Assembly (NCBI RefSeq): GCF_006540305.1 | Contig: NZ_BJOR01000002.1 | Coordinates: 310,001 to 374,000, forward strand | Source of the DNA: Streptomyces sp. 6-11-2 | GTDB lineage: Bacteria > Actinomycetota > Actinomycetes > Streptomycetales > Streptomycetaceae | Length of the DNA stretch: 64,000 bases | Reading direction: 5' to 3' | Shown here: positions 37,283 through 44,846 of the stretch, in pieces | How the letters are laid out: every line of letters starts with the position of its first letter | How positions within the stretch are numbered: position 1 is the stretch's first letter | The notes under the pieces: generated by a model | Told to the model about the DNA's origin: nothing | Databases searched by the model: none | What the model saw: the letters and a program-made list of their open reading frames with translations, nothing else | Made by a program: the position numbers and the translations under genes

Positions 37283-38201
37283 GCCTCCCGCGCGCCACCA
37301 CCCTGGGCCGTCTGCTGTCCCGCATCGACGGTGACGCCCTCGACGACGCCATCGGTGTCTGGCTCGCCCGCCACGCGGCCGACCCGGTCGAGGACAACCA
37401 GCTGCTGGTGGGCCTGGCCGCCGATGGCAAGACCGTACGCGGCAGCCGCAGCGGCGACCAGAAAGCCGTTCACCTCCCCGCCGCCGTCCTGCACGAGTCC
37501 CAGGCAGTGATCTCCCAGCGGCAGACCGCCGCGAAGAGCAACGAAATCCTCGCCTTCGTCCCGCTGCTGGACCAGCTCGACCTGCACGGCCACGTCATCA
37601 CTGCCGACGCGATGCACACCCAGACCGACCACGCCGAGCAGATCACCTCCCCGGGTGCCCACTACATCCTCGTCGTCAGGGGCAACCAGAAAAGCTCCGC
37701 AGTCAGCTGCGGCGACTGGCCTGGCGCGAGGTCCCGCTTCAGCACCGCATCCGCGAACGGGCGCACGGGCGCGGCGAGATACGCCGCCTCAAAGTCTGCA
37801 CGGTCCAGCCGGGTCTGCTTTTCCGCACGCCGTACAGGCCGTCGAGGTCAAGCGCCGTCGCACGAATCGCACGACCGGGAAGACCACCGTCAAGACGATC
37901 TACGCGGTCACCAGCCTCACTTCCGGGCAGGCCACCGCGTCCCAACTTGCCGAACTGATCCGTGGGCATTGGCAGGTCGAGGCCCTGTACCACGTGCGGG
38001 ACGTAACCTTCGCCGAGGACGCCTCGCGCGTCCGCACCGGAAACGCGCCCCGCGCGATGGCAACCTTCCGCAACCTCGCCATCGGCCTCATCCGACAGGC
38101 CGGCTGGACGAACATCGCCGCCGCCAGCGACCACTACCGATCACGGACCGACCACGCACTCCAACTACTCGATCTTCAAACCTGAGAACACATCAGCCCT
38201 G
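37283..38201 (+). mobile_element. ISAs1-family element, 5'-truncated and frameshifted
   Basis: The sequence encodes most of an ISAs1-type transposase: [48 protein letters not shown], then [11 protein letters not shown], and finally [36 protein letters not shown] and ALQLLDLQT before the stop at 38185. The N-terminal 80 or so residues are missing. Two single-base losses in homopolymers, four A at 37690-37693 and four T at 37819-37822, split it into three frames. The last 95 bases recur inverted at 41688-41782. Confidence 0.85.
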
Positions 38202-38327
38202 CCTGCACATTCGCCCCTGAAATCCGACCTTGCAACAGTCCTGCTGGGCGTGATGCGCGCGTTCAACACCAATTCGTGACCCCCGCCCTCGGCGAGGCAA
38301 GCCGAACTCCGGCTGCAGTCCTTGACT

Positions 38328-39166
38328 GGCCGTTCTCTATCCGTCCGTGTGGTCGGTGGGAGTCGAACAAGGGCCTGGTTCGGGTGAGTCGGCCGGTGCG
38401 GATGCATGGAAGAAGGGCCTCTTGGTAGCTCGCGGTTGTCGAATCCAGCGAGATGCAAGAGGCCCTGTTGTTGAAGTGTCGCGTGGTCGCGGTCGCCGAG
38501 TCCAGTTCGTCCATCCGTGGGTGTGACTGTCTCGCCCATCGGTTCGGGAACGCAGCCGACCAGCCGGCCCGCCGGCCCCGGTACGGCTCGGACATGAGCG
38601 ATGCCGAGTGGGCACTGGTGCGGGATCCACTGGACTGCGGCGGTGCTGGTGGAGGAACTGGAAGCGGAGCTGGGTGGTCCAGTCGGTGAGGTGGCCGGTG
38701 TAACCGCCGTCGGCCCAGACCCGCGAGAGCCTCCGGAAGCGGCCCTTCGCCGCGGACAACAGGATGCGGGCGGCGTCTCGGTCGGTCGTGGAGGCCGGCG
38801 TGACCAGCACGCCCAGGAGGAGTCCGAGGGTGTCGGTGAGCAGGTGGCGCTTGCCTCCGTTGATCTTCTTCCCGGCGTCGAAACCCCGCGAGGCGTGGGC
38901 GACGGTCGCGTCCGCCTACACCGACTGCGAGTCCACGACCGCCGCACTCGCCTCCTCCTCACGGCCCTCGGCGCCACGGACGGCTCCGCGCAGCCGGTCG
39001 TGCAACTCGGCCACCAGCTTCTGCCGCGCTTCCAAAACCGCCCGCATCGACGGCATCTGCCACCCCTACGACATCTCGGCCAGTAACGGCCTGAGACTTC
39101 CGCGACAGCTGCGATCTCATGTCCGACCAGCAGAAGCCGCACACGAGGTTCGGATAGAGAACGGCC
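38328..39166. mobile_element. Degenerate IS5-family element(s) with 16-bp terminal inverted repeats
   Basis: GGCCGTTCTCTATCCG at 38328-38343 and its exact inverse CGGATAGAGAACGGCC at 39151-39166 bound 839 bases. On the minus strand from about 39050 to 38632 lies an IS5-type core: AVVDSQSV, a stop at 38918-38916 where Lys or Arg is usual, ADATVAHASRGFDAGKKING and DRDAARILLSAAKGRF, then VWADGGYTGHL. On the plus strand, 38453-38633 encodes the start of another such transposase (RYGSDMSDAEWALVRDP). The two halves meet head-on near 38632, so this is a recombinant of two inverted copies and is inactive. Confidence 0.75.
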
Positions 39167-39180
39167 TCTGACAGTGCCGG

Positions 39181-39714
39181 TCAGCGAGGTGCTGCCACGC
39201 CGGGCGCTACCACCGGCGTCTTCATTGGATGGACCAGAGAGACGACGATTCTCGCGGGTGCTGGTTTTTCAGTGAAGTCAGCATGACCCCTTACAAATTC
39301 GTAGTCGTTTGTTCCACCCGTGACCGCCATCCGGAAACCCGAAGTGCCAGCCTTTTGGGTGACCAGTGCCTCCAGCATGATCTGACCTTTTTTTGGCAGG
39401 TCCAGCGCGGCGTGACAGATGCTGGTGAGCGTGTTGGGAGCGGTACTGACAGCAGTGATTTTGCAGTAGTACGAGAATTTTCCGTCGCCTACTCTGGTGT
39501 TCCTCTCACTAACTTTCCCGCTGCCGCCGAATTCGTCCCCCGCCTTCTTTGATGTAAACGGATACCCGTACTGCGTGGTTCCAGTGACCGTCAGGTATAG
39601 CTTCTCTGTACCGACATCCCTGGTAGCAGCTGTTCCTGGCGAGGCGGTGGCCGGCACGCCCATCAAAGCAAATGCCGCACTGGCGACCACGCTAATGGTT
39701 CTCGTTTTGTTCAC
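39181..39714 (-). CDS. Secreted allene-oxide-cyclase-like beta-barrel protein
   Basis: 177 residues. The N-terminus VNKTRTISVVASAAFALMGV, ending in PATASPGTAA, is a Sec signal. The mature part reads TVTGTTQYGYPFTSKKAGDE, then SYYCKITAV, TSICHAALDLPKKGQIMLEA and RMAVTGGTNDYEFVRGHADF. This matches the AOC/dirigent barrel pattern (G-D-x-F opening, a Cys pair, L-P-x-G-Q-I, TGGT-x-Y). GTG 39714 is used because it gives a normal signal; an upstream TTG at 39768 is in frame. Some soluble barrels of this fold act as cyclases in antibiotic pathways, but a secreted one may only bind ligands. Base composition is lower in GC than its surroundings. Confidence 0.7.
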   Translation of the reverse strand: MNKTRTISVVASAAFALMGVPATASPGTAATRDVGTEKLYLTVTGTTQYGYPFTSKKAGDEFGGSGKVSERNTRVGDGKFSYYCKITAVSTAPNTLTSICHAALDLPKKGQIMLEALVTQKAGTSGFRMAVTGGTNDYEFVRGHADFTEKPAPARIVVSLVHPMKTPVVAPGVAAPR

Positions 39715-39884
39715 TTTCTGATTCCCTAACCCTTCTTTGAGGGGCTTGCATTCGAGTTTCCCGATCAACTGAACGTGGGATGCTGCTTTCCTGTAATCCG
39801 AAAACGGTGCAGATCCTCTGAGGTTTGGTCAAAGACGCCTGACCAGCGATCTTGTGATTGCTGTGTGATCGGGAAGGATTCAGT

Positions 39885-40625
39885 TCAGGCAAGACCGCCG
39901 TTGCCGAACACTACCTGGCCGTTTACCCAGCGTCCCGGCCCTGCGAGAAAGGCCACGATCTCGGCCATGTCCTCGGGGCGCCCCAGACGCTCGAGCGGTG
40001 CGGCCTTGGCGAGGTTGCTGATGGTTGTCTCGTTCTTGTCACCGAAAAGCATCGAGGTGGCAGTGGGGCCGGGGGCGACAGCATTGACCGTGATGTCCTT
40101 GCCACGCAGCTCGCGGGCGAGCACCAGGGTCATTGCCTCGACAGCCGCCTTGCTCGTGACGTATGCACCGTAGGCGGGGTATTGTGTGCGGGTCATGGAG
40201 GTGGAGAAGTTGATGATTGCTCCGCCGGCGCGTAGTTTCCGGGCCGCCTGCCGGTCGACGACGAACGTGCCGCGGATGTTGGTGCGGTGGATCTGGTCGA
40301 GCTCAGTCAGGTCCAGGGCCGCGATTGGTCCAGGCCGCATGACACCGGCGGTGTGCACGAGGACGTCGATTCCCCCGAATTCAACTTCGACTTCATCGAA
40401 GGCTGCGGCCATCGCGTCCTCATCAGCGACGTCGCCGGCGACTGCGATCGCCCGACCGTCACTCGACGTGATCTCCTCCACCAGGCTGTAGGCCGTTTCC
40501 TTGTTTTCTGCATAGTGAACGCCTAGACAGAACTTGTCTTCCGCCAGCCGTCTGACGATGGCGCGGCCGATCCCGCCGGACCCGCCAGTGACGAGGGCGA
40601 CACGGGAGTAAGGACTCTGGAACAT
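39885..40625 (-). CDS. Short-chain dehydrogenase/reductase of the inserted cargo
   Basis: 246 residues: cofactor loop TGGSGGIG, GDVADE, catalytic Tyr and Lys in YGAYVTSKAAVEAMTLVLAR, and the APGPTATSML loop. The usual NNAG is HTAG here. The charged VHYAENKE after beta-2 lacks the acidic residue of NAD enzymes, which suggests NADPH use. ATG 40625 lies directly behind AAGGAGGAAACGGGA. It is co-directional with the acetyltransferase (88 bases downstream of it) and the barrel protein, and may form one transcription unit with them. Confidence 0.87.
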   Translation of the reverse strand: MFQSPYSRVALVTGGSGGIGRAIVRRLAEDKFCLGVHYAENKETAYSLVEEITSSDGRAIAVAGDVADEDAMAAAFDEVEVEFGGIDVLVHTAGVMRPGPIAALDLTELDQIHRTNIRGTFVVDRQAARKLRAGGAIINFSTSMTRTQYPAYGAYVTSKAAVEAMTLVLARELRGKDITVNAVAPGPTATSMLFGDKNETTISNLAKAAPLERLGRPEDMAEIVAFLAGPGRWVNGQVVFGNGGLA

Positions 40626-40713
40626 TCCCGTTTCCTCCTTAACGAAATACGGGACCTTAAAGAGACCCGCACTCGGCGATTCCGATTCCGGCTGCATGCA
40701 TTTACTGGTTGGG

Positions 40714-41400
40714 TTATGCCACAGGGGCAGCGGCTGCATTTCTATGAACTGTTGAGATTGAGACATCCCACGCCTGGGACATCTCCTCAAGGGCGTCGAT
40801 GCTTGATCCGCAGATAACCGGACGCAGAGAGTCGAATTTCTCGTCGCTCCACTTGTAGATGTCCAGTGCGAGGAGCCGGTCGATGACCTCCGGATCGAAG
40901 CGCTTCCGGACTTCCCGTGCAGGACTGCCGGCCACAAGGGTGTAGGGCGGCACATCGCGGGTGACTACACTTTGAGCAGCGACTACGGCGCCTTCGCCTA
41001 GAGTTACGCCAGGCATGATCATGGCGCGCATGCCAATCCAGGCACCGTCCTTGATCACAGTGTCTCCCTTTCCCTGGTAAGCGTCGGCGCGAACGTCACG
41101 GAAAGGATAGAGACTGAACCAGTCTGTGCGATGAAGATGGTTGCCGCCCATGAGGATTACAGCTTCGGCTCCAATGCACACGTAGTCGCCGATATATAGT
41201 TGGTCGATGGGCCAGGGTGGCGTCCAGTTCCGGTTCGCTCGGCTGTAGGCATCTCCGTGGAGGTAACGCACCACGGACCCCTCGAAGTCGCCGGACCAGG
41301 CGTGACTGTAGTAACTGCGGGTTCCTGTCACGTGAATGTTGGGGTTGGTTACGGCCTCATGGAGGTACTGCGGCCTCGACCAGTGATAACCATCAGGCAT
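40714..41400 (-). CDS. CatB/Vat-type hexapeptide acetyltransferase
   Basis: 228 residues. The left-handed beta-helix repeats are seen as IGDYVCIGAEAVILMGGNHL, GDTVIKDGAWIGMRAMIMPG and VTLGEGAVVAAQSVVTRDVP, ending PYTLVAGSPAREVRKRF; GGNHLHRTDW supplies the catalytic His. This is the xenobiotic acetyltransferase group, which includes chloramphenicol (CatB) and streptogramin A (Vat) acetyltransferases as well as metabolic enzymes. Resistance is possible but not shown. ATG 41400 has only a weak GAAAG upstream and follows a 40-codon ORF by 17 bases. Confidence 0.82.
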   Translation of the reverse strand: MPDGYHWSRPQYLHEAVTNPNIHVTGTRSYYSHAWSGDFEGSVVRYLHGDAYSRANRNWTPPWPIDQLYIGDYVCIGAEAVILMGGNHLHRTDWFSLYPFRDVRADAYQGKGDTVIKDGAWIGMRAMIMPGVTLGEGAVVAAQSVVTRDVPPYTLVAGSPAREVRKRFDPEVIDRLLALDIYKWSDEKFDSLRPVICGSSIDALEEMSQAWDVSISTVHRNAAAAPVA

Positions 41401-41417
41401 AGCGATGCTGCTTTCGG

Positions 41418-41540
41418 CTAGAAGTGGATAGGATCCCTGATTTCAGACGAAGCGATAATTCGCATAAGGGTAATAATGTCACACAGGAGAGTTTCCCTGC
41501 CTGAAGTGGATTCCTTGATTATTAACTGCTGGTAGACCAT
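41418..41540 (-). CDS. Possible 40-codon leader ORF before the acetyltransferase
   Basis: ATG 41540 opens a 40-codon frame (beginning MVYQQLIIKES, ending EIRDPIHF) that stops 17 bases before the acetyltransferase start. The purine-rich run upstream, AGAGGAGGAGGTGGAGAGG, could serve as a ribosome site although it is 15-30 bases away. Its codons are AT-rich compared with the genome. The arrangement recalls leader peptides that regulate antibiotic-resistance genes, but coding status is uncertain. Confidence 0.35.
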   Translation of the reverse strand: MVYQQLIIKESTSGRETLLCDIITLMRIIASSEIRDPIHF

Positions 41541-41687
41541 GAGTACCCGGATCTCTTGCGCACCTCTCCACCTCCTCCTCTTTTCACCCTAAGGGAGCAA
41601 TCAAGTTCTACGGGGGTGTTGATGTCCCAGGGCTGCCGCAAAGTCCTGCGCGTAGACGTTTCCGCTGATGAGAGGCACGTGCCTGGA

Positions 41688-41782
41688 CAGAGCTGATGTG
41701 TTCTCAAGTTTCAAGATCGAGTGGTTGGAGTGCGTGGTCGGTCGGTGATCGGTAGTGGTCGGTGGCGGCGGCGATGTTCGTC
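41688..41782 (-). mobile_element. Inverted 3' end of an ISAs1-family element
   Basis: These 95 bases are, on the reverse strand, about 90% identical to 38107-38201, the end of the ISAs1 copy. They encode TNIAAATDHYRSPTDHALQP and the following stop. Nothing else of the transposase is present. With the direct copy they place inverted ISAs1 ends on both sides of the 39.2-41.4 kb cargo. Confidence 0.85.
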
Positions 41783-41880
41783 ACTCCAATAACACCGCGA
41801 CATGGACGAACGGCACCTACACATTCATCGTGAGCACCACGGCCGAACTCCTGAAGATCGCCAAACAACTCACCCCGTGA
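41783..41880 (+). pseudogene. C-terminal scrap of a disrupted gene
   Basis: Directly after the ISAs1 end the plus strand reads NNTATWTNGTYTFIVSTTAE and LLKIAKQLTP before a TGA at 41878. The GTYTFIVST...ELLKIAKQL pattern recalls the C-terminal end of DUF4367-like secreted proteins. It is probably the tail of a chromosomal gene cut by the insertion. The 220 bases after it hold a TTGACA at 41932 with a poor -10 and otherwise nothing that I recognise. Confidence 0.45.
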
Positions 41881-42104
41881 AACCCGAGGTCACCACCGCC
41901 AACTCTGCAGCCCGAAAATGAAGTTCCCCCGTTGACAGAGCGATTGCACAGTCGGGTTGATCTTTATAGACGTGCTGATCGCGGGCACGTGACGATGGCT
42001 GGTGGGTGCGTCACCAGGACTGATGGTTCCCGCTTGGCGAGATGGACTGATCAGGCGCGTGCGTACTGAGGCGGTCCGAGGTGTCCGGGCTGGAGGCGAC
42101 GAAC

Positions 42105-42157
42105 GCGACCCCCGATGATCAAGGTTGTCGAAGCCTTTGATCACGAAAAGGGGTCGC
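42105..42157 (+). promoter_or_regulatory. Hairpin sequestering the transposase ribosome site
   Basis: The outer arms GCGACCCC (42105-42112) and GGGGTCGC (42150-42157) and the inner arms TGATCAAGG and CCTTTGATCA form a two-part stem-loop. The right outer arm contains the AAAAGGGG that would serve the GTG at 42164. In transcripts entering from outside, the hairpin would hide this site, a known way for insertion sequences to avoid accidental expression. Confidence 0.55.
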
Positions 42158-42163
42158 GCTCGC

Positions 42164-42809
42164 GTGTCATCCTCCCTGATCGGTGTCCTGCAACGTCACC
42201 GCGAGGACGTCGACTTGTCCTGCTCACCCGCCGAACTGTCCGACCTGACCTCGTTGTCGACGGTCCTGGACCGGCTTTCCGATCCGCGGCGCGTAAGAGG
42301 CCGCCGCTACCGGCTGGGCTCTTTGCTTGCCCTGTGCTTGCTCGCGGTCCTCGGCGGGGCCACCACACTGGCCGGCATCGCACGGTTCGCCATCGACTCC
42401 ACCCCTGAGGTGCGCAAACGGATCGGGCTGGACCGTCTTCCGCGTGCCACCACCCCTGGGCCGCCTTCTCTCCCGCGTCGACGGCGACGCCCTTGATGAC
42501 GCCGTGGGCGCCTGGTTTGCCCGGCACTCCCGTGACCCCGTCGAAACCGGTCCGCCCGAACTGGTGGGACTGGTCGTCGACGGCAAAGCCGTGCGCGGCA
42601 GCCGCGACGGCGGCAAGAGCGCCATCCACCTGCTCGCCGCCGTCCTGCATGAGAACCAGACGGTGATCTCACAGCGGCAGATTGCCGCGAAGAGCAACGA
42701 GATCCCCGCCTTCGCCCCGCTGCTGGAACGGCTCGACCTGCGGGGACACGTCATCACCGCCGATGCGATGCACACGCAGACCGATCACGCCGAGCAGATC
42801 AGCGCCTAG
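42164..42809 (+). mobile_element. ISAs1-family element, 3'-truncated, one frameshift
   Basis: From GTG 42164 the N-terminal part of the transposase is present (SSSLIGVLQRHREDVDLSCS, LSDPRRVRGRRYRLGSLLAL, CLLAVLGGATTLAGIARFAI). After a one-base gain in a C-run at 42453-42456 the frame continues LGRLLSRVDGDALDDAVGAW and [18 protein letters not shown] to a stop at 42809. The C-terminal third is replaced by an IS21-type fragment. Where they overlap, it is closely related to the copy at 37283. Confidence 0.85.
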
Positions 42810-42920
42810 GGCGCCATAGCGGCGAAGGAGAACGCTGTTTTCCTCGGCCCGCCGGGCACCGGCAAGACACACCTCGCCACGGGGCTCGCTGTCCGCGCCT
42901 GCCTGATGGCGCACTCCCAT
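42810..42920 (+). pseudogene. istB (IS21 helper ATPase) fragment
   Basis: One frame reads AAKENAVFLGPPGTGKTHLA and then TGLAVRACLMAHSH. This is the Walker A region of IstB-type helper ATPases of IS21-family elements. It is joined without a gap to the cut end of the ISAs1 element and is itself lost after about 35 residues. Only this internal piece is present. Confidence 0.7.
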
Positions 42921-42938
42921 TCGTTCCCATGCAAGGCC

Positions 42939-42966
42939 AAAAAGCCCCTCGGAGATCACTTCCGAG
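42939..42966 (-). terminator. Rho-independent terminator after the tRNA remnant
   Basis: On the minus strand CTCGGA and TCCGAG form a 6-bp stem with a 7-base loop, followed by GGGGCTTTTT. It lies 34 bases beyond the encoded CCA end of the tRNA fragment and was probably its native terminator, so the DNA at about 42.93-43.04 kb is an original chromosomal tRNA flank. Confidence 0.7.
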
Positions 42967-42999
42967 ATGCCTTCCTGGTGTATCGCACCTGGTCAGGCA

Positions 43000-43044
43000 T
43001 GGTGCCCCCGGCAGGATTCGAACCTGCGACACCCGCTTGAGGAG
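43000..43044 (-). tRNA. 3' half of a tRNA-Arg(CCU)-like gene, probable att scar
   Basis: The minus strand reads CTCCT at the anticodon loop position, AAGCGGGTGTCGCAGG, the T-arm GGTTCGAATCC and the acceptor end TGCCGGGGGCACCA. This is the 3' portion of a tRNA from the anticodon to an encoded CCA. The 5' half is absent. Actinobacterial tRNA-Arg(CCU) genes as I recall them have nearly the same 3' half and are common integration targets of tyrosine-recombinase elements. The amino-acid identity is a judgement from memory; the missing half is plain in the sequence. Confidence 0.8.
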
Positions 43045-43052
43045 TTCGATCC
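43032..43052 (+). repeat. Repeat B, overlapping the tRNA remnant
   Basis: This is the middle copy of the sequence CCCGCTT, one variable base, AGGAGTTCGATCC. Its left half is tRNA anticodon-arm sequence and its right half is not tRNA, so it spans the point where tRNA homology ends. That is where integrases of tRNA-targeting elements often cross over. Confidence 0.65.
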
Positions 43053-43205
43053 CACCCCGGCGTGGCCGCGGTCCACCGCGCGCACGGGTACCGCATCTGG
43101 CTGCTGATTGTCACCGCTGTCCCTGGTTGTTGATGTCAACGTTGGACGTCAGAGCAACAACTCCGGCACCGGACAGGCCTCCAGAGGCGGTGGCCCACGA
43201 GTGGG

Positions 43206-43562
43206 TCAGTGTGCTGCGTCACGATGGCGTCCCGCTCCGCGGCCGACCAGGGTGAAGACGGCCAGGGCGACCGTCGCCGCGGCCCCCGTGGCCAGGGCGT
43301 CCGCAACGGACCGACCCAGACCCGGACGCAGGACGTCGACGAGAGCGAACAGCACGGCAGCCCCCGCGAGGCCCGCCGCGACCGCGGCCGGCCAAAAGCG
43401 GTGGCGCGCCCAGAACCACTGGACGAGCCCCATGCCGATGAGGGGCGCGACGGGCAGGTGCGGCTCGTCGAGGGCGGCGAGCACGCCGTATCCCAGACCG
43501 CTGACCGCCCAGCAGGCAACGGCCACGAGCGCTGCCTCACTCCAGGGGACGGCGCACTTCAC
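43206..43562 (-). CDS. Small membrane protein 1
   Basis: 118 residues with four hydrophobic segments: EAALVAVACWAVSGLGYGVL, HLPVAPLIGMGLVQWFWA, AAGLAGAAVLFALVDVL and GAAATVALAVFTLVG. GTG 43562 overlaps the stop of the gene upstream (GTGA), so the two are coupled. I do not recognise the family. It is the first intact gene beyond the tRNA remnant. Confidence 0.65.
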   Translation of the reverse strand: MKCAVPWSEAALVAVACWAVSGLGYGVLAALDEPHLPVAPLIGMGLVQWFWARHRFWPAAVAAGLAGAAVLFALVDVLRPGLGRSVADALATGAAATVALAVFTLVGRGAGRHRDAAH

Positions 43563-43912
43563 GCTTGCCGCCCCTCGTTCGTAGCCCGGGCCCGACGGCG
43601 TTCCCACCGCCGGGACAGGAACGCCGCCAGGAGCGAGCCGACCACGAGCGGTCCGGCAACCCAGCGGGTCAGGTCCGCCGGCCGGCCCGGCTCCCCGCCG
43701 GCCATCAGGGTCACCGACTCGATGGTGAGGGAGATCCCCAGCAGTACATAGCCGAGCCCCCAGGTGCGGACCACCCACACCGGGCCCTTTATCGGCTCTG
43801 GTGGCCGACGTGGCCGGAGCAGGGCCCACCATCCCAACCCCACGCAGCACAGCCCCAAGGCCACGGTGAGCACGTCCATGCCCCTGTCGAACACCTCTGT
43901 CACGGTCCCCAT
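43559..43912 (-). CDS. Small membrane protein 2
   Basis: 117 residues with three hydrophobic segments (VLTVALGLCCVGLGWWALL, TWGLGYVLLGISLTIESVTL, VAGPLVVGSLLAAFL) and a basic C-terminus. ATG 43912 has GAGGAG in reach upstream. It is translationally coupled to the next small membrane protein, which suggests that they act together. Function unknown. Confidence 0.7.
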   Translation of the reverse strand: MGTVTEVFDRGMDVLTVALGLCCVGLGWWALLRPRRPPEPIKGPVWVVRTWGLGYVLLGISLTIESVTLMAGGEPGRPADLTRWVAGPLVVGSLLAAFLSRRWERRRARATNEGRQA

Positions 43913-44846
43913 CCCCCTCGCGCTCCTCTCTTACCTCCGACAGACCCCACCACGCCAGGCCTCCGACTGATCATGATGACGGCCCGGTCGCGGCCCCTCA
44001 CCTGCCGGGCACGGCAGACGACCTGCGCGACTGCTTTCCGACACCCGGCAATGTGGGCGCCCTGACGTCACTTCTCATGATCATTCAGGGGTGTCAAGAT
44101 CACTAACTGCTACCCAACCGCCTGAAAACGCTGCTGCTCGAAGTGAACGAGGCCAGCAGACGTCCGCTCTCGTCCGCGGCTGTCCGTCGGCGTTGTCACG
44201 CAGTCAGACACTCGGGGAACAACCCAACTGTGGTGCGCCGGCCTACTCGTACATGGCCGTCGCGTGCAGGGCGCGTGCTCCTCTCTGCTGCTGATGTGAT
44301 CGGGAGAAGTGGTCATGCGCGGCACCCTACTTGGCGCGCCAACAACCGCGGCAGCGCGGCTACGACTGACGCGACTCGCGTCGGTCGGTGGCTGTTTCCC
44401 CAGTGCCGACCCGTTGTGGAGGGGGCCGCCCCATCTATGCCTGCCGAGCCATGAGGGTAAGTGACACCCGCTGTAGGAGTTCGATCTCATGGACGATCTC
44501 GCAGTGCGCGGCGGGCACCACGATGTCCCCCGTCTCCACGGGCCGTCCCCGGTCACTCGGCGATGAGGCTTCAGCCCCCGAGGGCGTGTGCCTCCTGGCG
44601 GACAAGCTGAAAGGGGCTCTGCGAGACGTACTCCGCGTAGCGATCAGCCGCGGTCACCTCCCGACGGCGAGCGAACCTCACCGCTCCTGAAGGGACGGTC
44701 GGCAACGACGGCTGTCGGCTCTGTGGGCCGTCTGCGGGAAAGCGGTCACCGCCTGCGTGTGCCTGCGGTCCGGCTTCCTCACCGCGCTGAACAATCGCCT
44801 GGTCATGGCTTATTCACGCGTCTCGGCGGAGTGAGGGGAACGACCG
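43913..44846. other. Gene-poor stretch with repeat C
   Basis: No convincing gene is seen in these 930 bases. Short open frames lack ribosome sites and recognisable motifs. Repeat C lies at 44467-44487: CCCGCT, two changed bases, AGGAGTTCGATC, extended to the left by GACA as in repeat B. The promoter of the carbonic anhydrase gene should be in the last 100 bases. Confidence 0.6.

Noticed and set aside
37900..39142. Minus-strand frames as independent genes in the IS region
   Set aside because: They are antisense to the ISAs1 transposase or shifted readings of the IS5 remnants.
42929..43255. Frame encoding GAPGRIRTCDTRLRS as a small protein
   Set aside because: This peptide is the well-known spurious translation of antisense tRNA sequence; the DNA is the tRNA 3' half.
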